DNA of 64,000 nucleotides. Origin: Astur gentilis (lineage: Eukaryota; Chordata; Aves; Accipitriformes; Accipitridae). The position numbers and the translations under genes were made by a program. The DNA is taken from positions 16,517,501-16,581,500 of the forward strand of contig NC_064899.1 in assembly GCF_929443795.1 (NCBI RefSeq), given 5' to 3'. The notes under the pieces are model-generated. The model did no database searches. It was not told the DNA's origin and worked only from the letters and a program-made list of their open reading frames with translations. Shown here one piece after another: positions 36,401 to 50,584 of this stretch; position 1 is the stretch's first letter; every line of letters starts with the position of its first letter.

Positions 36401-39400
36401 AGCCCATGGAGCATCTCTAGCCTTGGACCTGCAGCCACTGCCTGCTGGCACCTTGCAAAGTGATGCCCAGTGAACAGCCCGTAGCACTAGTCTGCCTCGT
36501 CATTTAGGTGCCCCAAACGTCCTTGCACGTCACGGCAGTCTCTTTAATCAGGAACAGGGGTGCTACAGCAAAGAGCTGAATTTCATTCACAGAACACCAA
36601 ACGCGTTGATTTCTCGCAAGAGCGGTTGCATTTTGTAAGGAAAATATTTATTTTTAAGTTTGTCAATTTCTTCTTTTGCCTTGTGATCTAATGTAGTTTT
36701 TCCTTTCCTTCCCTGGCACCACACTGGCTATTATTTATTTATAGAGCAAGCAAAAATGGGCTAAGCTCTTAAAAAAAAAAAAGAAGATATGGGAAAGGTG
36801 TGGTCTTTTCCTCTACTGCTAACAGTCTAACTTTAGATGTGATGGGATAAAGTGGGAGTGAGAAGACAGGAGGTTGAGATGGGCTCATGGACAAAGATTA
36901 CAGTATAAGTACATTTTGGATGTTCAAATTTTATAATAATATTGTTGATTCACAGGAAATCATTACGTTGCCACCCTGAACTCAGATATACCTCGGAAAT
37001 CAGTAACTTTCTCATCTCTTGGTCTAGTGGTTCTGAAAAATTTTATTGCAAGCCATCTTTGTGTTGTTTTTTACCCCTCTCCTTTCTGTTGTGAAACAAA
37101 AATAAAGTTAATGGTTTAGTAAAGCGTAACTTTAGAATTCAAAATACCAGGAAATTTAAAGTTTAAAAAGCAACAGTAATTTTGTGCCCTTGTGTTAAAG
37201 GAATTAGAGCCCTAAATAGTGTATGATGCTACATGGAAGCCAGCTCTGAGATCTGAAGTGAGAAGTAGCACGATCAAACAAAGAAAAACAGAGTTTGAAT
37301 TTAACACCTGGTTTTGGGGGGAAGCATGTGTCTCTGTGACACTTGCAAAGAACATGTTGCAAGAGCTGAAGAGCAACACATGGTACAATAAAAGCTCAGA
37401 TGAGAGATTTAGAAAAGACAGTTCCGCAGAAAAAGAAGTGGAAGGATCGCAATACAATCTAGCTGTATAGACAGGGGAGAGGAAAGAATAACAAAAAATA
37501 ATCTCTACCAAGCCAGACTAGAAAGATGGTTTCTGACATTGAGTCAGATCAAGGAGAAAATTTGGGTAAGGCATATAAAGAAACACAGGACAAATTAACA
37601 TGCTCCAATTTCTCCTTAATCTGAAGGGGGTTTAGCGGTACGAAGGCCAGATGTAGTTGACAATCCACAACATACCATTTCACGCTGCTTCCCACTCTAA
37701 ACCCCTAAACTTGCTGTATTCTTTTGTTAACTTAAACATATTGAGTGATATTTCATTAATCATGACGAGTTTTGTGTCACATAGAACTTTATCTTCATGG
37801 GTGTTTCAATTAGATTCAAAATGCTACTTAATAAGATGTCTGCTTTGCCCAAGAAGCCATGCAAATAACAGCTGTACAGCTGTAACTGTCTCAGAGTTAC
37901 CACGTTTGTAAAGTCTGAATTTATTTGACTAGCTACCTGGGGACCTTCTCTCGGAGAGAACCATGATGCAGTCACAAGGTCAAACTTGCATTTGCTTTTT
38001 GCAAGAGAATTTGCTTCAGGTGTTCCTGTTTTTTTTACCCTCAAGCAAAAGAGCCATCAGGATCAAACACAGCTGAGCTGATATAAACAGGTGCTCACCA
38101 TTTTGCAGAATAAGACTCAAGAGAAGCAGGTTGAAATACCAAATGCAACCTGTTGTAAGCTCATTTCACATCACCCATAATACAGGATCTGACGACTCAC
38201 TTTTAAAAGTACAGCTCTTCATCCGAGAAGAGCTTAACCAATTCAAGGACATGCGTGTCTTCATGAATGATACCTACCGCAGGACCAAACTATCTTCAGG
38301 GTTTTGTCAGCATGGATTTGGCACTTGAAAAAAGCCTGCTGCATTAGTCTGCTGTGCCGTAGGCTACCTAAAATAACTGGCTGGTTATCATAGGGTGTTC
38401 TGTTAACTGATGGGGGCCTGCCTCCTCCTCTGCTAGGTAAAGCCTGCAATGTCCAGCTTGGCTCTTGGTCGCATCCTGCTGTTTATCTGATGCAGGCAAG
38501 CAGCAACCCCTGTGCTTCCAGAGCTTCAGCCTCTCCCTGTGCTGGTGATAAGTTACTCCCCAACTCCTTTCTGCCAATTGTTCTTGGCAAATGGACCGGG
38601 GAAGACTATTGTTGTTGCTGGCTGTTATCTCTGCCTCTGACTCCACTTGGCAGGGGTGCAAATCCATCTCTCTGGTGTGGAAACAAGCTGCTGGACTCTG
38701 GATGAGTCAACTCATTAATAAACAAAGAAGTTACAAAGGAAATGGGAATCAGTCTTAACAAAATAAATGCATAAAAAGTTTATTGGATGCTAGGGTGTTT
38801 GTCCTCCCCAGCATGACACTGCTTTATCTCGGGCCCCAGCCTTCCTATCAGTAAACGGGGAAGTTAGTAGTTTATCAAATTTTAATCAGCTTAAATGTTG
38901 ATGTATTACTTACATAGCATGGAAAGTATTTTCTGTGTTGTTACTGGTGAAGGTGGGTTATTTTTAGTTATTAATACATATCTGTGTCCCTGTTTCTATA
39001 CCTTCTCTGCTTTGTGAAGTATGCCAGTGCTAACTGGAAAACCTTCCATCACCTACTGCTTACCCTGTCTCTGTGAAGGAGCGCAAGCCAGCTGCTCTGT
39101 GGGAAGCTCAAGATTGAAGTATTAAATTCTCATGAAATTCTCTTCTGTGCTGAAGCAGAAGTATGTGACCAGATTCAGGAACACGGGATGTGGGGGAGGG
39201 CAGGGTTTGCAGCTTTTTGGTGGAGGGGTTAGCAGGTTTTTGTGTTTTGTTGGTTGTTTTCTTTTTTTTTAAAAAGGAGAGGATTTTTGTTTCACCTTAC
39301 AACAGCAGCCTTGTCCATAGCTCACTGTTGGCCAGGGAAGATTTCATTTGGATTGGGCTGTAGTATTCAGCTAGCAATACCATTATAGCGGTAAAAAGAA

Positions 39401-42400
39401 AGCCTGGCTCTTCTCAGGTCGTTTGACACTCCTTATACCACCCCTAAGGACAGCACTACCGCTTTTCCTGCGGCAACACTGGGAAAGACTCACAACGTCT
39501 GCGAGATGTCCACAGCCATATCCCCTTCTCTCATGACCAGAAGCCAGTCTTGCTCTCCAAGAGACACTTCAACAGTCAGTCCCCACACAAGTGCACAGCT
39601 ACTCCAGTGGTGGTAAAATAAAGCAAGATAGATATATTACATTTTAGAAGAAAAACCAGAAGCAAAACCAGCTGTAGGCAAACATCGGCTGCTGGACTAT
39701 TAAGTTTCATATAAAGCCAAGCCAGCTAGATAGAAAGCTTATTTACAGTGAACTCTTATTAAGCAAGAGCAACAAAGTATTACAAGTCTGGCACTGACAG
39801 CAGCCACCCTGTCTTTCAGCACCTTTGCAAGGTAAATTTATTTCAAAGCCCCAGAAAGTCTGTCTAATGGCATGGATGTATTTGCTTAACAGGAAAAAAT
39901 GGGATTCTTTGTACTTCCCTAACAGAAGCACGCTCGCTTGCTCTCTCTCCCCAGCATGTCACCATACCATGTAGTTACCCCCTGTTCCACCTTTCATAGC
40001 CGTGCAGGATCCAAAGGCACCCTACCTCCCACAAGGTATTTCTAACAAACAGTACTGCCTTAGTTGTTCTTCCTGCCCAATATTCATTGACAAGTTTAAC
40101 TCTGGATATAAATCAAAGATGACCAGCCATATGCATTCTCCTCATTAAGCAATTTGTGAAATACACATGAATCTGGATCTACCCAGAAAAACATTAAGCT
40201 GGAACAGGATGGGGGAATTCTCAAAGAAAAAAGAATACAACAGCATACTTCTGGTAAATTTGTTGTTGTTAATGCATTCCCAGAGTTCTCTAACTAATTA
40301 TGAATTAGATAGCAATTACTACCTGTGTGAAATGGATTGTTCGAAAAATGTAAAACCCATGGAAAACACATACCTAAAGCTAATTGTCTGATGAGATGTC
40401 CTCATCTGTGTTAGAAAGCGTTGTGCAAAGGATAGTACTCAAGAATTAGGAAAGGTCATGATGAAATTTGCCTAAAAAAAGCCAATGAAAAGTTTCCCAA
40501 GTGGAGTCCTTCAATGAAGCGTGGGCAATTTTCCCAGAAAGTTCACCTACAAAGCAGTTGGTCAATGGCAACCTGTAGTGTGGACTACAAATCAATTGTG
40601 TTTTATGTAAAAAACAATTTCTTTAATCAGTTGTAAAAGTCAAATAGATTTAATCTATTTTTCCCTCTACTCTTGAATAATCAAATGTGAACAGTCATAT
40701 TACTTTCTCTGCACTGTTTACTGTATTAAAGACTTTACTCTCTAAGTTAGACCTCTAAAGGCTTTTCCCTACATACACACTGCTCCAAACTTCATTTTAT
40801 TTTCACTGTCCTTTTCTTTTTCAGTCATATCCCTTCTGAGATGAAACAGACTGTATTTAGTACTCTATATGAGTACATACTATATGTCATGGTGTTACAT
40901 TATTTTATTTTTAGTATTGTTTTCTTCTCTTAATACTACTTAATTTCCCATATATCTATTTGCTTTTCAGCCAACACTGCACAATGGAAGAGATGTTTTC
41001 ACTCAGTTCTTCAAAGCAACGTGTGTATCTTTTCTCAGCTGGTTTCAGTAAATTTAAAATCTAGTGTATATATAAATAGTCAACATTATTCTTTAAATCA
41101 CCTTACACTGCAATCACAGCTCCATCATCATGTCAGATTGCCTGCTCTTTGTTAGGTCCTTCTACATTTCCTTCTCTTCCTTTCTAAATGTGACTAAGTA
41201 ATTTTTTCTGGTTGTGTGTTGACTTTACCACCCCACTGTTTGTGCCTTCCTCCAAATCAAACATCAGGCAGTGCCAGCACCAGTAGAAACCTTGGGGGAA
41301 CTCTGCTTAACTTTACTTAAACTCTATAAAAACAGCTTGTATCCACCTTTTCCATTCTAAAGTCTTAGACCTTCTACCATAAAGTAAACCAAACTGACCT
41401 TTTCATGTTAAAGAAAGAAAAAAAGAGGGGGGAAAAACAATCGGAACTGTGCAACCCCTGATTTAGGCTTGTTGAGGAAAAGCACAGTCAGGGACAAGGC
41501 GGGTAAAAGAGGAATGTTACAGCTCAGAGGGCATCGTTGTTCACGAGGAAGCGCGCCCCTTGGGAAACAACTCTTGAGGGCAAGTCCCACATCACGCAAG
41601 GAGGCCATACACTTGATGCCCGCTTTCTCGGTCATACCACTGACACGCTGCATGGTGAAAGAGGGGACTGATCATTGCTGGAAGCGTCTGCGTCCTAGAG
41701 GATCTCGTCTCCTGCGAGTGCAAAGGCAGCTGTTGTACCCATTGCCAAGGGTTTATGAAATGCAAAAACTAAGTCATAAAAAAGAAAAAAAAAAAAGTGT
41801 GAGAAAAAAAAGTGCTAGAACTCTCCAGTCCTCCCAGGTATAATTACAGAAAATAACAACAAAAATAAGGTGGCTTCTGGCACTTTTGGTGTTCTGAGGC
41901 GTTTACTGTTTTGAGTCTCGACTGCGGTAATGTGTAGGACGCATAAACAGTGAAGTTGGCCAACCAGATGGGGCATGCAACCTGCTAATTGGGGAAAGTC
42001 TGCCCTAGCATCCGGCCACCAGTTGACAACACAACAGCCCCCAGAAAGTCAATTTTTATTTCAATTTTTTTAAATTATTATTTTAAATGCTGGCTCAACC
42101 ACTGATCTAAAAATTAAATGAATATGCATTTGGTAGGCAAAACAAATTTTATTTCTGAATATGTATTAGCTTTTATCACTTCTCTGTTTATAGCATTTAA
42201 TAGCAAGAAGTACAGGAAGAGAATCTAACTGCAAATGCCTTATCTATCTATGTAGTACCACTATCCCTACAACTTTGGTTTTATCCTTTTCCTTACTTAC
42301 ACAGAAGTTATACAGATCCTTGGGGCAAGATATTATACTAATCACAAAACACAGATACTCAGTAAGATATTCAGGAAAAAAACAACCAAAAATGCCCCCA

Positions 42401-45400
42401 AAAACCCTATTACCCCTGAATGCACAGTATAGTTATCTGTTGGAAAGAAGCGTGATTTGAGACCTTTTCTTTCCCTTTCAATTTTACAGAAAATAAAATC
42501 TGAGCCTTCATGACAATTATTTGCACTGTAAGAAAAGGTGACAATCCTGTTTTCTACAGACATTAAAATAACAGATAATAAAGTCCACTCTAATAAATTC
42601 CATGTTTGTTTTTTTAAAATATATTGCCTAATGTTTCCATACATGCTGTTTCCATACATCCTACAACATACTTTGTTTTCAAGCAAGCAAACTGACACTT
42701 GAGTCTTCTAATCCTCAGCCGTTTACCACTCCAATTTCTTCTGATCAAAGGGCTTAGCAAAATATCAATATAGATATTATAGAATGCCAAGACATAATAA
42801 TTACTCTTAATTTGCTTTTCTCAACTCTACGAGTCTACTTTTTTCCTCTTTCTTCTTTATGATTCTGTAGCAAAGTGAAGGTCTGATTCTCAGCCCAGGT
42901 TTTAGCTAATAATCCTTCATGCATATCTAATTGCATGGGGCCACGAACACTTGGCGTATTATGTACATAAGCTACATACTTGTAATTGTGAAAGGTGGTA
43001 ACTGAAATTATGTTCCACATTGTAAATTATCTGACCCCTCAGTTAAACATCTGTTACCAGCTTAATGGCCACTGAAGGTGTTTTAGTAATAGGAATAGTT
43101 TACTACCTTTTATTCCCTTAAGATTACATTACCAGCTCAAGCAATGAGCTGAAAGGAAGCTGAAGGGACAGTACCAGTGAAAAGCAGAGCATCAAGTCCT
43201 ACGGCAAGCTTGAATCCTATCATCAGTCGCAACTATGAGGCCATTTGAAAAGGATGGGTGGTGAAGCCTGTTGGGCTCCACCAAAACAACTGTGGAAACT
43301 ATTAGCACATCACCTCTTTACCATGAGCAAGAGTACAGAAAGAACAATGAAAATAAGAAATTCACCTTCATATATCTCTGTTTATGCCTCCAGGGCTGGC
43401 AGGTAGGAAGAGAAAGATCTATTTAATCATAAACTAAATTTAAACTTCATTATTTTTTCATATAAAAGTCCCTGTGACATTTTGGTAGTCTTACTATCTA
43501 CATTTTACAGGTAGTACCAACCAGTCTGCTGTTCACAAAGCATGTCAAGAGCCATGACACATGCTCTTGGTCATGCACAAGGTGTTTGACCTTATTACTG
43601 ATGAGATGCCTAGCAAAAGCTAGTGTTGAATTGTGATGAACTAATTAAGGCTTGGTACAGCAAACAGGATTACAGTTTTCATTATTTCATAGAACGGAAA
43701 GAAGTAGATAAATTACAAACCCGCAACAATAGATTCAATTTGAAAAACATCTAAATAGTATGGGCATGAAAGTGGTACGAGAACAGTGATTACATTAATC
43801 ATATTTCTTTACCATAGTTCAGTGTTGTTATTAACAAAAGGGACTACTTGCTTTCGTCCTTGAAGAGACATGCCCAATTCCAAAACCACTAGCTATATTC
43901 TAGCTGCAGTGAAGTTAATTGGAATTTTGCTAAAGGTTTCAACAGGAGCAGGATTTTGTCCTGTTTTCCCTGGCATGAACAGAACACACTGTGGACACAT
44001 GCAAAGCTCTCTGCTGAGTCTATGTCTTTCTGGCCCAGTGATCCCTTGTAAATGCTGAATCTGCTTCAAGATGCTAAGTACGGAGCTAGGCTCTGCAACT
44101 GCGGCTGGCGTGCAGCACGTGCTTACACAGTCACCCCTGAAGCTGGTAGGATCACTCGGTCAAGTTCTCTCAAAGAAGTTAACAGAAGAAAAACACCTCT
44201 TAGAAAACCTACATGACACGCGTATCTTCTCGTTAAATCAGAACTATCTCTTTTCTTCATCAATTACATAGAATTTATTTATTTCCCATTTATGAGTGTT
44301 TTCTTCAAACTTCATCCAGAAGCAAGCATGAGAGCAGGTTCAATTAAGAGCTTCTGGTTTAAAATGATTTGATTTTTGATGTGCATCGATTTGCTGTTTT
44401 CTTGCTACGACTTTGCAAATTTAATAGTGCAAGGTTCCCTGTGCTACCTTGCTAAAATTCCTCACTTTGAACCCAAACACACACTTTTTCAGAAGTATTT
44501 TCCATCCGCTTGATTCTTAAATACCTAAAGTGAGCTCTTTAAAGATCAAGAGCATCAACTCTTCTCCCAGGAGCAGCATCTCTTTTCGGTATGATTATAT
44601 GTCTATCATACAATCCAAATTTACAATCCCATCTAAGAACTATTCAAACATGAATTAATGACTAAGCTGAAAATTACATTTGACAGAGAACCTGCAAAAG
44701 CAGCATCTGAATCCTCTTCAGCACATTTACTCATCTTTCCCTTGCAGCAACCAAAAAAAAAACCTGAACCCACCAACCATAAAATGAGTATAGGCAGCAG
44801 ATGTAGCACATCAGTTCAGAGTGACAGAAACTGGACCAGTATAATGCTGGTAAAAATTATTTTCCTTGAGATGCAAGAGAAAGAGGTAAAGATGCTTTTT
44901 TACTACTCATTTTTTTCCCCATTTATTTTCCTGTTATGGTGCAGTTCTCAGACCATGTTACTGGCCTTATTTCACAGAGGCAAAATAATTACACCATCCC
45001 CCACCCCCACCAAAAAAAAATAATCTTTTTTATACTTTCCTATCTCTAAACAAGTTTGGTTCAAGGTATTCTGCTGTCAGGTTCCTGTTTCTTCTATGTG
45101 TAATACATGCGATTGCTGTCGAAAGCTCATTAAGAAAGAAGCCATGCCTTTCACTGGACAAAGGAGGATGTAAAAGCACTTCATTGTTCCTGCTCTGAAG
45201 AAAAACAATTTGCCACAGCCAGATCCCCCTCCCAGCTGTGCCAAGTGCACAGTAATTTATTACCTCTGGATGTCTGATTCCAAGTGAAGGAAACTGAAAT
45301 GTCATACCTTCATTCATAACACCATCTCATGGAATTATTTTTTCCGGATTCCCGGGAAGTTGAAATATTTGAGAAGAATATCAGGAACTGTTGTTTTAGC

Positions 45401-46890
45401 CTGTTTGGTGAGTAGATAATTGCCTTCCAACTCTATTCTTTCAGGAAATGATGTGAGTGTTGCATTGTTCCTAGATGGGGGCAGCAATGTTTTTTAACAA
45501 GACACATACATACATATTTTTTAAAAAAACAAAACACAACAAAAACATGCGATCTAAGCCACTGTACTGAACCAGACTTTCTGAATCTGGTGTAGATAAG
45601 AGGTTGGCCCAGACAACGTGTCCACATTTCACATAACTAAGAGCATTCTTTAGAAGGGATGTAAGCAACACTTTTTGTTGAAGAAAAAAAAAAAGAAGGT
45701 CTAAAACAAACCCTTTTATGATGTGGGAGTAAAAAGCTCATTATGTTAAGTGATATCAAACATGACCAGAAAAGACCCTAGGGAGAAATTACAGTTTTTT
45801 ATTGGATTCTGTGGGACAAACTAGCCTGGGAACTTGAAAGCACAGGGAAGGTGCACGTGGAAATCACATCATATATGAAGAGTAATTTCTTACCGTGTGA
45901 AAATTATTTGGAAATAGTTTTCAGCTAAAGTTTCTCTTTATGGCAGCCGTTTCAAAGGGAGCATACTGAGGCAATGACCTACAGTAGCACTAATACAATA
46001 GCTGCTGGATAACCTCCTTGCAGAGGTATGCGGTCTTAGTCCAGTTCCGTGTCAACACGCAAAATGTAATCAGCACTGAAACTCATAGCAACAAGAGGCT
46101 CAGTTTGAGCCTCTTACTTTATTTTGATTGAAGATAATGACAAAAATTCAACTCAGTTTTTGAATTTCAATTTAATTCTTGATAAAAGTAAAATTGCACC
46201 TGGAAAGAGTATAAAGAGGGAACTACTATTTCTTCTTCAGGAGAGGCTGCAAAGGACAAGGGACAGCATACAGAAACCCTGCTATGACTTTTCATGCTCC
46301 AGTTTGACCACCACGCACTTCTCTAGGACTCGCATCCTCTAAAAACCAACAAACTGAAGAAAGATTTTTGCTTTTTGTGATCCTGTGGTGATGATGACTG
46401 CCACCTCAGTGACAAACACCAACCTCCATCGCACAGCAACCTGATGCAGCAGGCTGCATCATCCATTTCCTCCCTACTTCAACATCTGGCTAAGAAACAA
46501 AAAATCAGTAACTAAACAGCTTTATTACATGAAGTTCTATCTGTTCATGGATGTTTTAAAGGAAATTGCATTTACTGTACCACCTGCAAGTCACAGCTGC
46601 AACAAAATTTCAAAACACAATACATCCTGGTCAACCCACATTTTTTTACATATATATCTACCTATCTATAAATACATGGTTTTTTTACAATCAGAAACAG
46701 CAGCCTGTGTTTGGGCCCCCTTCTCCTGGATACACAGATACGCAAAAAGCCTTACACAAAATGAGCGAAAGGTACTGTCCTACACTCTGTATCTGTGCAG
46801 CATTTGTATTCTGCACTCAAGGTGTCCCAGACAATGAATTCAACAGATTTGCCTAATGAATGCCTCTAAACTTGCTCAGGACACAAATAT
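33421..46890. other. Intergenic sequence without a recognised gene
   Basis: About 13.5 kb. An AT-rich TATA/GATA-like simple-sequence patch lies at about 33485-33545 and a 15-base tandem duplication at 42632-42661. Somewhat GC-richer stretches (33.75-34.0, 36.1-36.5, 38.4-38.7 and 41.45-41.75 kb) contain open frames on both strands but no recognisable protein. No gene, tRNA or large element is supported. Confidence 0.65.
42632..42661. repeat. 15-bp tandem duplication
   Basis: Two adjacent units, tgtttccatacatgc and tgtttccatacatcc, differing at one position. Confidence 0.85.
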
Positions 46891-46894
46891 CAAT

Positions 46895-46970
46895 ATATTT
46901 AGTGGGCATCGTTGATGGTCGGACTTGATGATCTTGAAGGGGTTTTTTCCAACCTAAATGATACTATGAT
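46895..46970 (+). mobile_element. CR1 LINE 3' tail, plus strand
   Basis: The segment 'ggacttgatgatcttgaagg' followed by TTTTTTCCAACCTAAATGATACTATGAT is the diagnostic avian CR1 3' terminus, including the degenerate ATTCTATG-type end repeat. Only about 75 bases are recognisable, so the copy is heavily 5'-truncated. Confidence 0.8.
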
Positions 46971-49900
46971 CAAAGTCCTACTACCTCCAAGTGCTTCTTG
47001 ATTCCAGAAAACTTTTCCAGTGTTGTGATGTATTGCGGGCTGCTTATTCTGAAAAAATTTTTGAACCATTTAGACTTTGACTTTAAAAGGTAATTCCTCC
47101 TTAAGATCTCAAACATTAATTAGTTGTTTGAAACAAAACTGCTAACTGGGTGTAATGCTGTAATTCTACTTTACAATTTTTAACATTGTTTAGTAAATAC
47201 TTTCTAAATTATGCTCAATTTTCTTTCAAATCAGTACATTGGAAGGATGCACAGTATCTCCTATTTATGTAATTCAGCTTAGAAGCTTTCTAGGTGACAT
47301 AGTAAGTATTGGAACAGATTTGGAGCCATCTGGAGAGGGGATTTTCAGGAACCGGAATTTATTTAATGAGGGCTAAAAACATCTGGAAAGGACAAACTTG
47401 GGTCCACTCATAAAGGACTTCCTATGACCTCAAGCAATCTAGAACTAAATTTCCCAAAGCTAAAGCTACTAAAAAGGCTGTGCACATTCTAGAACATGTT
47501 ACAGCAAGAGGCATTTTTGCATATCCTAGTTTGGGAGAGCACTGGCTAGGTACCACTCCACAAGCTTTGCAAAGCAAGCTTGTAAATTTATTTTACAATT
47601 AACTCAAAGACAACTAAAAATGCTTATCCGGGTCCTGCGGTGTTTGCTATGGCAAGAACAAAGGTTATTTTTCTCATGAAATGCTAGATAAATTTATAGA
47701 TTATGTCCATCGCGAGATGTCAGTAATGAGTAACAAGTGAAGGCCGTAAATAGTACTTTGGTTCTCACTAAATTCCATTACATCAAGTTAAATGCAATGT
47801 CTGTGAAAAAAACCAATGATACTCAGCTGCAGGTCTCCTTGTATCCACCCACTGAGTCATTAGTGAAGAAGACTGAGGAAATGTAAGGTTTTATTATAAA
47901 TTACAGTTTTAAAACACAGTATTATCCATCCTTCAGTGCAATTCTCTTGAAAGTTCCTATTAAAAGATCCAGCTTTTTCTTTACTGTCTATAAAATAACA
48001 TTAAATAAAAATCTGAACCACCCAGGTTCTGATCTGGCCCAGATAAAGGATTTAAGAAGGCAATCTGAAACCTAGGTGGATAGCTCTACTCAACTCCTAG
48101 TTAGGAAGCAAAAATCTGAGCCCCAGATTTTCAAAGCTACAGCTTTAAGCCCTAGCAGGACTTCTGCAAGCTCCTCTTCTTTCTAATGCTCACCATCGTC
48201 TTCAGTGAATTTGTTCCTACTTCGCTCATTACTATATAAAAAACGGCAAAGGTACTGCACGCAATACTATACACTCTTCAGAAATGGAAGGTACATATAC
48301 GTGGAGTAATGTATTTCTAAAAGATTTCTTTCAACCCTTATAAAATTCCCTTTGTTAATTGCCCCAAAATAGATTTAAGCATTTTTGACTTCTCTTTTAA
48401 TACCTATGTTATTTGGAATTTCTGAATAATCTGACTAAACTGTTTTTGAAAGTTTTGTTATTCTTTAAAATCCTACTACAGCAACTGCACTCCCATCTTC
48501 CTGCAAATTCTGCTGTATGTTAACAGAACATAAGCTAGATCAACAGCACTGAGCGTACTGCATCTTTACTACTTTGAGAAGTTCGTTTAATTATAAACAG
48601 TTAAAATAATTGGCCTGTTTAAACGTGTGTGGTATGACAATTTTGTTAACATATTTTGCAGAAGTCCCCATTTGTTTATTATGGCACAATCTCTTATCAA
48701 TAACCATAAACTTTTGCCTCAAACCTCCAGAAAACCTGATCCACTGAAGTGAACAGCAGTGTAAGAATGCAGCTCCTGAAGGTTTTAATCTCTGGCATTG
48801 AGTCTTAACTTCAGATTATAGTAAATCTTAATTAGAATGCATAAGTATTGCGGACAAGATTGTTCAGATCAGCACACCTTACATAAATAATTTTAAGAGT
48901 GACCTGTTGTAAGCTTTTTTCAGGACTAATGGGGCAAAAAGCTGCTGATAAGTAGTGTCTTTTTTATTTAAAAGCATGTGGTTTCATCCACAAAATGTCT
49001 TGTACTTATACAAAATACTATATTAAAACTGAATATAAGCATTTAGTCTACACCTCCTATAAAAACAGGCTTTCTAACTTTCCTCCTCAGGCTTGCACTG
49101 ACACCTACTGGGGAGTATTTGTAAATCTCAAAATCCATAGCCTCGAGACATAGGAAGCTTTTCAACTCAGGAGTCAGCTATATATGATTCAATTCATTGG
49201 CTGATTATGCCATGTATTTGCCATTTAATTTGACTACTGAAAAAAACTCCATGGTTTTTGAGGAAAGATTTAACAAGCCATAAATTAAAATATCAGAGAA
49301 GATGTACATGTTTTGGCTGCAATTATGGCATTTTTCTATAAAAAGTACTACCCAGTGATAGCATAGAAAGAAGCAAAGTAAGAGCAAATAAATCAGCTTC
49401 CTTCCTCCTTCCAAAGATAAAAAAAAATATGATAGGCCTTAGATATAAAACATTCCAAGGAGAACAGCACATAGGTTCATTGTTAAAACACAGCAGTTAA
49501 AACCAAAACAAACCCTTAAGTATTTCTTCAGCTCCTCAGTTTGTTACTACTCCTAAACACAGCAGCAAAAGATTTCATTTAGCAGGTCAAAGGAAGATAC
49601 CAATTTCTTGCTATGTATTCATCAGAATAGAAAGACTAAGAAAATATTCCAGTGATTACATGACATCCAAGCCTACTTCCAGTTACAAAGAAGAATAGCT
49701 AAACCTACAGTTCAGTATAATAAACGGCACTAATAGTTAAGCAAAAAGTTATATGCATAGCCTGGTACAAAGACATATTGCCAAACTCACCTGCCATACT
49801 AGAAGTTAACTTAGGGCTTGAGGACCCTTTCCAGCTCCTATTGGAATCCGATGTAAACTTCCATCAAATTTAACAGGGATTAAATAAATGCTCAAGATTT

Positions 49901-50578
49901 TTAAAACAATGAAATTCAATCATGCAAATATTGCAAGTATAAGTTAAACACTTCCTTCATGCACCAACGACATAAAACCAACTTTTAAACTAATCATTTT
50001 TCTCTTTCTCCCAAATGGTAGATACTTGAATAACAAGAATTTGAATCTTACAAAGAAAGTCCCATTGTGGAGAACTACTGCGTCCAGACATAGTCCTGCC
50101 TTGCTAGAAAAAAAAACATGCTGAAGAAAGGAATCTTTTATATCCATCAGATGTGTTCTGCTTTGAGATAATATTCGACACATCAGGTTTGTTTTGGGTT
50201 TTTTTGGTTAGTTTTTGTTTGTTTGGGCTTTTTTTACACATTTGGACAGAAAAGATATGTTTTCCTGTAAATGTCTGCAAGTTGCTTCAAAGACAACTAA
50301 GCATTTCCAAGTACCTCAACACCTACAGCTTATCATATAAAAAAAGTGAATGTTACTGAATAAAATAATTAAGCAACAGACAGTTTTAACATGGTCCCCA
50401 CAACGAATAAGAATGGGCCAACAGGCACATATAGACTATGAAGAAAAGTGTTTTTAAATGAACTTCAGCATAAAAATACCTGTATCATTCTAAAAGCGGA
50501 ACACATTTTCAGTGTTAGGATTTAGAAGCTTTTCAAAGAATCAGGAGCACGCATCCCAGAAGATTTTGGAAATACCAC
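46971..50578. other. Intergenic sequence downstream of BLOC1S5
   Basis: AT-rich with no recognisable gene or element. It could contain more of the BLOC1S5 3' UTR if a more distal poly(A) site is used. Confidence 0.6.
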
Positions 50579-50584
50579 TTTATT
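50579..50584 (-). terminator. BLOC1S5: Candidate BLOC1S5 poly(A) signal (AATAAA)
   Basis: First canonical AATAAA on the gene strand after the stop codon. The sequence just downstream is moderately GT-rich. This is positional evidence only. Confidence 0.35.

Noticed and set aside
45405..45445. Possible CR1 tail (gccttccaactctattctttc)
   Set aside because: Only about 20 bases resemble a CR1 end and the neighbouring diagnostic segment is missing.
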